Shown here in pieces: positions 1 to 7,453 of a stretch of 64,000 nt of DNA. The stretch is from Flavobacterium succinicans (GTDB lineage: Bacteria; Bacteroidota; Bacteroidia; Flavobacteriales; Flavobacteriaceae), in the NCBI RefSeq assembly GCF_001662485.1, contig NZ_JMTM01000017.1, positions 310,001 through 374,000 of the forward strand, given 5' to 3'. A program made the position numbers and the translations under genes. Positions within the stretch are counted from its first letter, which is position 1. Each line of letters opens with the position of its first letter. The notes under the pieces were generated by a model. The model saw nothing but the letters and a program-made list of their open reading frames with translations. It searched no databases and had not been told where the DNA came from.

Positions 1-213
1 GCAGAATTACAAGCCTTTCTACAACAACACGGCATTGAAACAGCGATTCATTATCCCATTCCTCCGCATAAGCAAAAGGCTTTAGAAAATATGAATGCGC
101 TCTCGTTTCCTATCACAGAGAAAATTCATGAGGAAATTTTGAGTTTGCCACTAAATCCAGCTCTTGAGGACGAAGAAGTTAGTGCTATTATTAAAGCCTT
201 AAATGAATACTAA
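1..213 (+). CDS. DegT/DnrJ/EryC1/StrS-family sugar aminotransferase, C-terminal end (partial)
   Basis: The window opens inside a reading frame that gives 70 residues before TAA. The segment HYPIPPHKQ, followed by FPITEKIHEEILSLPLNP and an acidic helix, is the typical C-terminus of PLP-dependent nucleotide-sugar aminotransferases (DegT/DnrJ/EryC1/StrS family). The PLP lysine lies outside the window. The stop overlaps the ATG of the acyltransferase downstream (TAATG), so the two are translationally coupled. With the FdtA/QdtA-type isomerase at 4055, the simplest reading is an FdtB/QdtB-type enzyme that makes a dTDP-3-amino-3,6-dideoxyhexose. That substrate is inferred from context only. Confidence 0.85.
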   Translation, partial: AELQAFLQQHGIETAIHYPIPPHKQKALENMNALSFPITEKIHEEILSLPLNPALEDEEVSAIIKALNEY

Positions 214-785
214 TGAGCGTTTTTTCTAAAATAAAAGTGTTTTGTTTTGTGAGGCTACGTATCCTAAAATACAAATTGTTATCGGATTGTAAAATAGTTT
301 CAGGAAACCCTACAAAACATCATCCTTTATTGCTAAAAGGCGAAGGAAAGATTTCATTTGGTGAAAATGTACAAATTGGCGTAATTTCCTCTCCTAATTT
401 TTATTCTCATTACACCTACTTAGAAGCCAGATACAGAGAATCAGAGATTGTAATCGGCTCAAATGTTGCCATAAACAATGGATTCTCGGTTGTGACTTAT
501 GCTAAAGTTACTATTGGTAATGATGTACTAATTGGTGTCAATTGTTCTATTATGGATAATGATGGGCATGAGCTAGCATTTAATAAGAGAAATCAGCCGC
601 CTTCTGGACAAGCTGTTGTCATAGAAAATAATGTTTTTATTGGTTCGAATGTAACTATTCTTAAAGGAGTAACTGTGGGAGAAAATGCAGTAATAGGAAA
701 TGGAACTGTAGTGACTCGGGATGTGCCAAAAAATGCAATTGTTGCGGGTAATCCAGCTCGAATAATTAGAATGTTGCCACATTGA
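213..785 (+). CDS. Hexapeptide-repeat (left-handed beta-helix) acyltransferase
   Basis: 190 residues, cytosolic, no signal peptide. From about residue 75 the protein shows left-handed beta-helix hexads (IGSNVAINNG, IGNDVLIGVNCSI, IGSNVTILKGVTVGENAVIG) and ends with VPKNAIVAGNPARII, the usual C-terminal seal of the maltose/chloramphenicol/virginiamycin O-acetyltransferase group. The catalytic histidine candidate is in DNDGHEL (about residue 125). It starts on the stop of a sugar aminotransferase and overlaps the flippase gene downstream, so it probably N- or O-acylates the amino sugar made by this cluster (the FdtC/QdtC role). At 190 residues it is longer than FdtC-type enzymes as I remember them, so general surface-glycan O-acetylation is the alternative. 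Confidence 0.85.
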   Translation: MSVFSKIKVFCFVRLRILKYKLLSDCKIVSGNPTKHHPLLLKGEGKISFGENVQIGVISSPNFYSHYTYLEARYRESEIVIGSNVAINNGFSVVTYAKVTIGNDVLIGVNCSIMDNDGHELAFNKRNQPPSGQAVVIENNVFIGSNVTILKGVTVGENAVIGNGTVVTRDVPKNAIVAGNPARIIRMLPH

Positions 786-2053
786 AAATCCTAAGAGAAA
801 ATACGTTGCTTAGAGTATTAACTCTGAATTCCTTTTTAATGGGAGTCACTTTTGTGTTGGGATTTATCTCGAACAAGGTGGTCGCTGTTTTCTTGGGGCC
901 TTCCGGAATGGCTATACTAGGTAATTTTAGAAACTTGGGTGCAATGTTAAAATCGGTTGCAACGCTTGGGATTAGTACATCACTGGTGAAATTAGTGGCT
1001 GAAAACAAAGAAAATAAGACTGCACTTTCGGAATTGTATGCTACTTTTCTTTCTGTTTTTATTATTATTTCTTCTTTATTGGCCATTGGGGTTTTCTTTT
1101 TTGCAGAGGGTATTGCAGAGCTTTTGTTCGATTCAAGCCAATGGACTACTCCAATTCGCGTAGTAGGTTTGTCTTTGCCTTTGGTATTGCTTACTACATT
1201 TTGGTTAGCCATTTATAATGGTTTGGAACAATTCAAAACTATTGTTTTAGTACAATTGGTTTCTTCTGTTTTAGTTTTTATAGTAACAATAAGTTTAATT
1301 TATTTTCATTCCATTGATGGTGCGGTTTGGGCGATTGCTTTAAGTGAACTACTGATGGTGCTTGCTACTTTTGTTTTTGTCGTAAAAGACAAACGCTTTT
1401 TTCAATTTCATTTTCGGTTTTTAATTAAAAAAGAATATCTGACGGCCATTCAAAAGTTTTCGGCAATGGCATTGCTTACAGCTATTATTGCACCACTTAC
1501 CTTACTTTTGATACGGAATGCAATCACAACAAATTACTCTTTAGTCGAAGCTGGATATTGGGAAGCTACCACCAAACTGTCTGGTTTTTATATGCTTTTT
1601 TTTACTTCGGGATTGTCATTGTATTATATGCCTAAACTAGCCTCACTATCAACGGATGATGCTTTTAAGAAAGAAGTAAAAGTGTATTTTTCGTCTTTTG
1701 TTCCTTTATTTTTGGTAATGCTTTTGGTTTTGTTTTTTGCCAAAGAATGGATTTTGAAGTGGGTATTCACAACTGATTTTTTGAAATTAAAATCGGTTTT
1801 GATTTGGCAGTTTATCGGTGATTTTTTTAAAATACTAACCTTAGCCTTTGGATATCAAATTTTAGTCAAAGCACGATTCAAAGTTTATTTTTTTCTTGAA
1901 ATAACTTTTAATCTAAGCTATTTACTACTATCACTGTATTGGATAAAAACTCGGGGATATGAAGGAGTGATTCAAGCGTATTGCTGCGCTAGTGTCTTAG
2001 GTTTTGTATTGATTTTGATAGTGTTTAGAAAACTCTTTTTACCGAAGAGTTAA
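782..2053 (+). CDS. O-antigen translocase / flippase (Wzx-like, MATE superfamily)
   Basis: 423 residues with about 12 hydrophobic membrane spans and very few charged residues between them. The opening (VLGFISNKVVAVFLGPSGMAILGNF) fits the O-antigen translocase branch of polysaccharide flippases, which move undecaprenyl-linked repeat units across the inner membrane. The start used is TTG at 782, which overlaps the TGA of the acyltransferase by 4 bp; no ATG lies near it and the first membrane span needs this N-terminus. The stop overlaps the stop of the convergent glycosyltransferase at the shared tetramer TTAA. Residues lining the pathway cannot be assigned from sequence alone. Confidence 0.88.
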   Translation: MKILRENTLLRVLTLNSFLMGVTFVLGFISNKVVAVFLGPSGMAILGNFRNLGAMLKSVATLGISTSLVKLVAENKENKTALSELYATFLSVFIIISSLLAIGVFFFAEGIAELLFDSSQWTTPIRVVGLSLPLVLLTTFWLAIYNGLEQFKTIVLVQLVSSVLVFIVTISLIYFHSIDGAVWAIALSELLMVLATFVFVVKDKRFFQFHFRFLIKKEYLTAIQKFSAMALLTAIIAPLTLLLIRNAITTNYSLVEAGYWEATTKLSGFYMLFFTSGLSLYYMPKLASLSTDDAFKKEVKVYFSSFVPLFLVMLLVLFFAKEWILKWVFTTDFLKLKSVLIWQFIGDFFKILTLAFGYQILVKARFKVYFFLEITFNLSYLLLSLYWIKTRGYEGVIQAYCCASVLGFVLILIVFRKLFLPKS

Positions 2054-3189
2054 AGTTTCCAAGCCGCAAGATATTGTTCTGCGATTTTTGTATAATGATG
2101 TTCTTTTTCTATGAATGCTCTTGCTCGTTCACCAATTTCCTTTAGTTTACTTGGGTTTTCAATCAGATAGGATAATTGTTGAACTAAGTAATCTTTGTCT
2201 GGTAAGGCGTGAATAGCTACATTTTCATTCAAACCATAATAATTTGTGAATGCCTCGCTAGCACCCGTAAAAACTACTTTTCCTTTTGCCATAGCTTCTA
2301 AAGCGTTATACCCTTGGTCCATAGCATAAATCTGGTCCAATACGATATGTGCTTTATTGTACAGGCTAATGTAGGTTTCATAGGGTTGGTTTTCGCAAAC
2401 AGAGATAGTAACTTTATTACCGTATTTTTTCTCAATTTCGGCCAATGCTTTTTCAAAATAAGGAATCCCTTTTTTAATATAACTACCTCGATTAATACCT
2501 AAGAAAATCACAACGGGTTCAAGATTGCTTATGGCTTCAAAAGGAATCTTTTCACAATTGACTGGATTAGGAATCATGGGAGCATTGAATCCCATTCGTT
2601 CCATAGGGATTTTATAATCCATATCAGAAGTCGTCATCGATTGACAATTTTGTGCTAACCATTCGAAGGTTTTTCTGTAAGATGGTTTCGTGTATTTTAA
2701 AGGGTAATAAAAATGATTTTTGAGTGTAGCATCTTCAAAAAAAGGAGTCAAAATAGAATACGATAATTCTTTTTTTAGCAAATAATCAATGACTGGCGTT
2801 TCGTCACCGCAAATGAGTAAACTTCGACTTTTTACATTTTGAAATAACTTGCGATATAGCCATCTCGAAACCCAAGGAAAAGTTGCTAATGCATCTGAGT
2901 TAATGAGTTGTACATGGTCAAATTTATCAAGTTTTGGAAGTAAAAGGTAAAAACGAATCGCGTGTTCTATCTGTTCAATTTCAATTCGAGTTAAACTGTA
3001 AATTAGGTTTCTTGTTTTCTTAAAAAACCAATTGCTATTGATGATTTGTGCTCGAAATGAATAATCAGAAGGGAAGTTTTTGAAAGCATCACCCGAGGCT
3101 GCAAGTACGACTTCATGACCCAATGCCACCAAGCCTTCTTTTAAAGAATTGTGCAACCTGCTGTATTCGCCAATCAAAAGTATTTTCAT
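2050..3189 (-). CDS. Glycosyltransferase, GT-B fold (family 1/4-like)
   Basis: 379 residues, no signal peptide. The N-terminus KILLIGEYSRLHNSLKEGL with ALGHEVVLAASGD is the first Rossmann half of a GT-B enzyme. The C-terminal half has the donor-site pattern with DQGYNALEAMAKGKVVFTGA (residues about 290-310) and a closing helix rich in charged residues. It is the only gene of the polysaccharide cluster on the minus strand. Its 3' end shares a TTAA with the flippase stop, and its 5' end faces the next glycosyltransferase across a gap of about 45 bp. Acceptor and donor sugar are unknown. Confidence 0.85.
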   Translation of the reverse strand: MKILLIGEYSRLHNSLKEGLVALGHEVVLAASGDAFKNFPSDYSFRAQIINSNWFFKKTRNLIYSLTRIEIEQIEHAIRFYLLLPKLDKFDHVQLINSDALATFPWVSRWLYRKLFQNVKSRSLLICGDETPVIDYLLKKELSYSILTPFFEDATLKNHFYYPLKYTKPSYRKTFEWLAQNCQSMTTSDMDYKIPMERMGFNAPMIPNPVNCEKIPFEAISNLEPVVIFLGINRGSYIKKGIPYFEKALAEIEKKYGNKVTISVCENQPYETYISLYNKAHIVLDQIYAMDQGYNALEAMAKGKVVFTGASEAFTNYYGLNENVAIHALPDKDYLVQQLSYLIENPSKLKEIGERARAFIEKEHHYTKIAEQYLAAWKL

Positions 3190-3207
3190 TTACAAACCCT
3201 ATTTTTC

Positions 3208-3215
3208 TATATTTG
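3208..3215 (+). promoter_or_regulatory. Probable promoter (-7 box TATATTTG) of the 3234-5553 operon
   Basis: TATATTTG matches the Bacteroidota sigma-A -7 consensus TAnnTTTG. It lies in the short gap between two divergent glycosyltransferase genes, about 18 bp before the TTG at 3234. No strong -33 TTTG is visible. Its position argues that the open frame upstream of it (from 3123) is not translated. Confidence 0.5.
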
Positions 3216-3233
3216 TGTAAATGTAAGAACAAA

Positions 3234-4058
3234 TTGAATATTCGTTATACAAAAGAGGCTATTGAAATTATAATTGCAACGATGAATAGGGATTCGTTGG
3301 ATTTTTTGATTCCGATGTTTCCTTTTGCTCATTTTGCTGATTTTTCAATTTTAATCGTCAATCAATCCCATGAAAATGCTATTTTGACTTCTGATTTTCC
3401 TACTGTCAAAGTCATTAATTCTTTTGGAATAGGGTTGTCTAAAAGTAGAAATCTGGGATTGAAAAATTCCCAAGGAGAAATTTTAATTTTGGCAGATGAC
3501 GATGAAGTATTTGAACCTGATTTTATAGAAACAATCAGCAATGCCTACGAACATTTTCCTGATGCTGCAGTAATTAGTTTTCAGATTGAAAACGAAAATA
3601 GGAAGTTGTTTAAAAAATATCCAAAGAAGAGTCAAAAGTTTTTAAAACCATTGACTTTGTTCTCTGTGATGTCCATTGAAATAACGATAAATAAAGCCAT
3701 TTTGGACGCATCAGGAATCGAATTTGATGCTCATTTTGGATTGGGAGCTACCTTTGAAATGGGTGAAGAAGCCATTTTTTTGATGGATTTGTATCGTCAG
3801 CAACAGCAAATTTCATTTGTTCCCAAAGTAATTGCTAGCCATAAAACCCAAACCACAACTGATAAAGTAGATTTTTTACAACGATATTACATTCAAGGCG
3901 CTTTTTTGAAACGTGTGGGGATGAACAATTGGATTTTTCGCGTTTTACAAAAAGTGTTTTATGATGTAAAACAGAAAAAAATTAGGCTAAAAGAAACACC
4001 CAAAGCCATTCAATTTGCGTTTAATGGGCGCAAAAAATATTTAGAACTTACCCAATGA
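3234..4058 (+). CDS. Glycosyltransferase family 2 (GT-A fold)
   Basis: 274 residues from the TTG at 3234. The first beta strand is EIIIATMNRDSL, and the metal-binding motif lies in LILADDDEVFEPDF, a DxD-type aspartate cluster, followed by the acceptor loop with GLGATFEMGEEAIF. The open frame runs upstream to an ATG at 3123, but that part overlaps the opposite gene and a promoter-like box at 3208, and its translation does not look like a GT-A N-terminus. The ATG at 3282 would cut off the first strand, so TTG 3234 is preferred. Its last codon overlaps the next start (ATGA). Donor sugar unknown. Confidence 0.82.
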   Translation: MNIRYTKEAIEIIIATMNRDSLDFLIPMFPFAHFADFSILIVNQSHENAILTSDFPTVKVINSFGIGLSKSRNLGLKNSQGEILILADDDEVFEPDFIETISNAYEHFPDAAVISFQIENENRKLFKKYPKKSQKFLKPLTLFSVMSIEITINKAILDASGIEFDAHFGLGATFEMGEEAIFLMDLYRQQQQISFVPKVIASHKTQTTTDKVDFLQRYYIQGAFLKRVGMNNWIFRVLQKVFYDVKQKKIRLKETPKAIQFAFNGRKKYLELTQ

Positions 4059-4462
4059 AAACTACTCTTAAAGACCTAAAAACGATTGCAATCCCAGTGG
4101 TAGAAGACACCCGTGGGAATTTAGGATTTATTCAAAATGATATCCTAACCTTCGATTTTAAGCGAGTGTATTACTTGTTTGATGTTCCTAGTAGTGCTTT
4201 TAGGGGTGGACACGCTCATATTGAACAACAAGAAGTCTTGATTGCTCTAAGCGGAAGCTTTGAGGTAGTTTTGGATGACGGTTTTGAGAAAAAAACAATT
4301 TTGCTCAATAAACCTTCGCAGGGATTACTAATTCCGACAGGGATTTGGAGAGAATTACAGAATTTTTCTTCGGGTGCGGTATGCTTGGTTTTGGCTTCGG
4401 ATGTTTTTGAAGAATCGGATTATATTCGAGACTATTCACAATTTTTGGAAACTAAAAAATGA
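4055..4462 (+). CDS. FdtA/QdtA-family cupin, dTDP-4-keto-6-deoxyglucose 3,4-ketoisomerase
   Basis: 135 residues, a single cupin barrel. The motif FRGGHAHIEQQEVLIALSG, followed by VVLDDG, is the active-site signature of the FdtA/QdtA/WxcM family; the HAH histidines act as catalytic base/acid. These enzymes convert dTDP-4-keto-6-deoxyglucose to the 3-keto form that a DegT-type aminotransferase then aminates. FdtA and QdtA differ in C4 stereochemistry and cannot be told apart by eye, so no symbol is given. ATGA overlaps at both ends place it in one operon with the two flanking glycosyltransferases. The partner aminotransferase is probably the partial gene at 1-213. Confidence 0.85.
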   Translation: MKTTLKDLKTIAIPVVEDTRGNLGFIQNDILTFDFKRVYYLFDVPSSAFRGGHAHIEQQEVLIALSGSFEVVLDDGFEKKTILLNKPSQGLLIPTGIWRELQNFSSGAVCLVLASDVFEESDYIRDYSQFLETKK

Positions 4463-5553
4463 GATTATTGTATTTAGTTCCTTCTGTCAATCAAGCGGGT
4501 GGGGTAGCAAAAGTGCTGGCTACCAAAACCGACTATTTCATTCAAAATTTTGAGTACGAAGTGCATATCATGACCCAGAATAAAGGGTATGAGCATCCTT
4601 TTTTTGAATTTAATGCGCAAATTGTTTGGCATGATATTGAACGGAAAGGTTATTTTTTGAGTGCGATTTATGCCTACAAAAAGCAACTCCAAAAGATTAT
4701 ATCACAAGTGCAACCCGATAGTATTATTGTTGCTGATAATGGATTGAAAGGCTACTTGGTTCCTTTTTTAATTGGTAAGAACTCACCTGTGATTTTTGAA
4801 TGTCATGGTTCAAAGTATGTAAATGAAAGACCTTTTACATTTCCTTTTTTGTCTAGATTATGGTTTCGAATAGGGGTTTCTATTAAAAAATTGGGCGCTA
4901 AAACTTTTGATGCTTTTGTGGTGTTGAATAAAGAAAGTGCCCAAGAATGGAATACTAAAAATAGAATTATTATTGCTAATCCATTGTCTTTTAAATCAGA
5001 AGAACCAGCTCCGTTAGATGTTAAAAAAGTACTAGCTGTTAGCCGTAATTCTTACGAAAAAGGACTCGATAGATTATTGGAGATTTGGTCTTTAGTATTT
5101 CAAAAGCATCCTGATTGGAAACTGGATATTTATGGAACGCTTTCTCCTGAAGAAAATCTGATTCCAATGGCAAATGCTTTAGGAATTGGCTCTTCCGTTC
5201 GTTTTTATCCTCCTGTTTTGGAAGTTGCTACGCTATATGCAAACGCTTCGGTGTTGGTGATGACTTCTCGTTCAGAAGGATTGGGTTTGGTGCTGCTTGA
5301 GGCTATGGCTTCGGGTTTGCCTTGTGTGGCGTACGATTGCCCAGTTGGTCCAAGGTCAATTATAACGGATGGTGTAAATGGTTTTTTGGTTGAGGATGGC
5401 AATGCAACCGCTTTTGCTGAAAAATTAGCCTTGCTTTTTGAGGATAAAGATTTAAGAAAAGAGCTGGGAGCCAACGCTTGGCAAAGTGTTTCGGAATATG
5501 ATTTGGATGCGATTATGTTGCAGTGGAAGACCTTATTTGAGCGTTTGCAATAG
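4459..5553 (+). CDS. Glycosyltransferase family 4 (GT-B fold)
   Basis: 364 residues. The N-terminus has the nucleotide-independent Rossmann half (NQAGGVAKVLATKTDYF). The C-terminal half has the donor-binding strand KKVLAVSRNSYEKGLDRLL and the E-x7-E signature in SRSEGLGLVLLEAMASGLP, which is diagnostic for retaining GT4 enzymes. It is the last plus-strand gene of the operon. Its 3' end overlaps by 21 bp the 3' end of the convergent glycosyltransferase at 5533. The substrate is unknown; transfer of one sugar in the O-unit is inferred from its neighbours. Confidence 0.9.
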   Translation: MRLLYLVPSVNQAGGVAKVLATKTDYFIQNFEYEVHIMTQNKGYEHPFFEFNAQIVWHDIERKGYFLSAIYAYKKQLQKIISQVQPDSIIVADNGLKGYLVPFLIGKNSPVIFECHGSKYVNERPFTFPFLSRLWFRIGVSIKKLGAKTFDAFVVLNKESAQEWNTKNRIIIANPLSFKSEEPAPLDVKKVLAVSRNSYEKGLDRLLEIWSLVFQKHPDWKLDIYGTLSPEENLIPMANALGIGSSVRFYPPVLEVATLYANASVLVMTSRSEGLGLVLLEAMASGLPCVAYDCPVGPRSIITDGVNGFLVEDGNATAFAEKLALLFEDKDLRKELGANAWQSVSEYDLDAIMLQWKTLFERLQ

Positions 5554-6426
5554 GCAAAGATAGCCCAACTTGTACCAGTCAAAAAGTAGCAACGAAGGAT
5601 TGTCAGACAATAGATTTTTTGTAGTAACTGTTTTGGTTTGTTGAAAAAGCCAAGCCGTCAATTGTATCAAATGTAGTTTTTTGACCCATAAAAAAGTTGC
5701 GATTATTTTACTTTCATTGGTCTTTATTCTATTGGTTTGAATTAGCAGAACTAAGTTTTGCAATGCGATTTCTGTTTTTGTCAAAAACTGAGTCGAGGTT
5801 TCTAAATTAAGATGAAAAGTAGGATTGTCAATATGGAAAACAGTAATGTTCTGCTGCCCCAAATTCGATAGAAAAGACAAGTCTTCATACCCATAATCAC
5901 TTACCGATTCAAGAAATGGATGGCTCAGTGCGATTTCTTTTCGTATAACTAAATTAGAAGTAAGTGCGCGGCTGTTAGGTTTTTTATTCCTGAATTCACG
6001 AGATAAAGCTTCTCTTTTTTGACCATATACCCAGCGTAACAATTGTGAGTTGTGAGGCTTTTTGGGATGATATATAATGCCTCCAAAGGCCAAAGGAGCT
6101 ATAGGTTTTTGTATGAACGAAAGATAGTTTTTGATAAAAAAAGAATCTCTGGGAAAGGTATCGCAATCCAAAAGCAGTAACCAATCGAATTGGGCTTTTT
6201 GAATCAGTAAATTTCGATTTTTGCCTCTGCCTAAATTGACTGTATTTTGCAAAAATGTACAATACGATAATTGTTCAACAGTACGATTTTCTTCGATAAA
6301 TAAGGAAGAACAATCGTCTTGGCAAAGGATTTCGAATGGTATTCCGGCGGCAATACATTGTTTGTGTACTTCCAAAACCAATGGAAATACCGCGTAATTG
6401 TATACCGGAATAAGAACAGAAAGCAT
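5533..6426 (-). CDS. Glycosyltransferase family 2 (GT-A fold)
   Basis: 297 residues. MLSVLIPVYNYAVFPLV is the first strand of a GT-A domain, DDCSS the nucleotide site, and WLLLLDCDTFPRD carries the DxD metal motif. The C-terminal 60 residues are rich in Leu/Thr/Trp and could be a membrane-associated helix pair. Its ATG overlaps the TAA of ftsE by one base (TAATG), so it is translationally coupled to a cell-division ATPase and not to the polysaccharide operon it runs into. That pairing is seen directly; a function at the division site is inference only. Confidence 0.88.
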   Translation of the reverse strand: MLSVLIPVYNYAVFPLVLEVHKQCIAAGIPFEILCQDDCSSLFIEENRTVEQLSYCTFLQNTVNLGRGKNRNLLIQKAQFDWLLLLDCDTFPRDSFFIKNYLSFIQKPIAPLAFGGIIYHPKKPHNSQLLRWVYGQKREALSREFRNKKPNSRALTSNLVIRKEIALSHPFLESVSDYGYEDLSFLSNLGQQNITVFHIDNPTFHLNLETSTQFLTKTEIALQNLVLLIQTNRIKTNESKIIATFLWVKKLHLIQLTAWLFQQTKTVTTKNLLSDNPSLLLFDWYKLGYLCLLQTLK

Positions 6427-7109
6427 TATACCGTGCGCTGAACTACCTCAAAAATTTTGGTGTCCTCACACTTTAAGGTTTTTGAAGGATACTTCATTAA
6501 CAAAGCATAATCGTGAGTGGCCATAATGATGGTTTTGCCAAGTGCATTGATGGTTTTTAATACTTCAAGTACTTCGGCACTGGTTTGTGGGTCTAAGTTT
6601 CCAGTAGGTTCATCGGCAAGAATGAATTCAGGGTCGTTAAGCAAAGCTCTTGCAATAGCAACTCTTTGTTGTTCACCTCCCGAAAGTTGGTGCGGCATTT
6701 TGTTGCCAAAATCTTGCATGCCTACTTTGGTAAGCACTTCTTCGATTTTGTTATTCATATCGTTCAAATCTGTCCAACCTGTTGCTTTGAGTACAAACAA
6801 CATATTGTCATTTACGGAACGATCGGGTAATAATTTGAAATCTTGAAAAACAATTCCGATTTTGCGTCTCAAGAATGGGATCTCATCTTCTTTTAGGGTT
6901 TCTAGACTGAAATCTACAATATGTCCGCTGCCTTCGGTTAGGGGTAAATCGCCGTATAAGGTTTTGAGTAAGCTACTTTTTCCTGAACCTGTTTTTCCAA
7001 TTAAATAAATGAATTCACCATGTTGTACCTCTAAATTCACATCGGATAAAATGGTTCTTCCTTCTTGATAAATGGTAACGTTGTGTAAAGCTAATACGGT
7101 TTGTGACAT
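6426..7109 (-). CDS. ftsE: Cell-division ABC transporter ATP-binding protein FtsE
   Basis: 227 residues, the usual FtsE length. Walker A is GKTGSGKSS (about residues 37-45), Q-loop DFKLLPDRSVNDNM, ABC signature LSGGEQQRVAIARALL, Walker B FILADEPTGNLDP and H-loop MATHD. The FtsE-specific feel of EDEIPFLRRKIGIVFQDFKLL supports FtsE over LolD-type ATPases, although LolD is the nearest alternative. FtsE normally works with the membrane protein FtsX to activate peptidoglycan hydrolases at the septum; no ftsX is adjacent. Downstream, a family 2 glycosyltransferase starts on its stop codon. Confidence 0.88.
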   Translation of the reverse strand: MSQTVLALHNVTIYQEGRTILSDVNLEVQHGEFIYLIGKTGSGKSSLLKTLYGDLPLTEGSGHIVDFSLETLKEDEIPFLRRKIGIVFQDFKLLPDRSVNDNMLFVLKATGWTDLNDMNNKIEEVLTKVGMQDFGNKMPHQLSGGEQQRVAIARALLNDPEFILADEPTGNLDPQTSAEVLEVLKTINALGKTIIMATHDYALLMKYPSKTLKCEDTKIFEVVQRTV

Positions 7110-7129
7110 GATTGAAGTGATTTATTGCG

Positions 7130-7160
7130 TAAAAGTAAGAAGATAGTGTTTGGATTCAAA
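7130..7160 (-). promoter_or_regulatory. Probable ftsE promoter (TTTG-N19-TACTTTTA)
   Basis: On the minus strand TTTG (7160-7157) and TACTTTTA (7137-7130) are separated by 19 bp, the Bacteroidota spacing; the -7 box matches 7 of 8 positions of TAnnTTTG. It lies about 20 bp upstream of the ftsE start. Confidence 0.5.
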
Positions 7161-7237
7161 ATAAATTCAACGCATTCGAGTAAAAAACCATGCTATCATT
7201 AAAAAATGTTTACAAAAACAGACAAATGCCTCTCTTT

Positions 7238-7356
7238 AGCCCTGATCGAAGCGGCATCCTTTTTTTAAGGTAGTAGGTTGTAAACCTGCTGGCTTAAAAA
7301 AAGATATAGCGTAGAGCAGGACGATATAACCTGAAGAGCCTATTCTTTCTGCTCCT
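7238..7356 (+). repeat. Structured dispersed element, family 1, copy A
   Basis: Core 7238-7321: AGCCCTGAT, then AGCGGCATCC, a long hairpin, then GATATAGCG and CAGGA. The hairpin is two stacked stems: TTTTTTTAAG (7260-7269) with CTTAAAAAAA (7293-7302), and inside it AGTAGGTT with AACCTGCT. The closing helix is CCTG (7241-7244) with CAGG (7317-7320). A tail ending in GCTCCT (7351-7356) is shared with the other copies. It lies between divergent ftsE and the TPR gene and ends about 70 bp before the TPR promoter, so it is probably not part of that gene's leader. It may belong to the flavobacterial flavo-1 RNA motif; that link is from memory and unchecked. Confidence 0.75.
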
Positions 7357-7400
7357 AAAAAACAGCATGGTAAGAAGTTGATAATAAAATCAAGGTTCTA

Positions 7401-7432
7401 TTCGTTACTAAGTGTAGAATATGATATATTTG
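7401..7432 (+). promoter_or_regulatory. Promoter of the TPR protein gene (TTCG-N20-TATATTTG)
   Basis: TATATTTG at 7425-7432 is a full match to TAnnTTTG, with TTCG at 7401-7404 standing 20 bp upstream in the -33 position. Transcription would begin near 7439. An in-frame ATG at 7421 lies upstream of that point, so translation must start at 7454. Confidence 0.65.
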
Positions 7433-7453
7433 AATGATCAAAAAATAAGCAAA

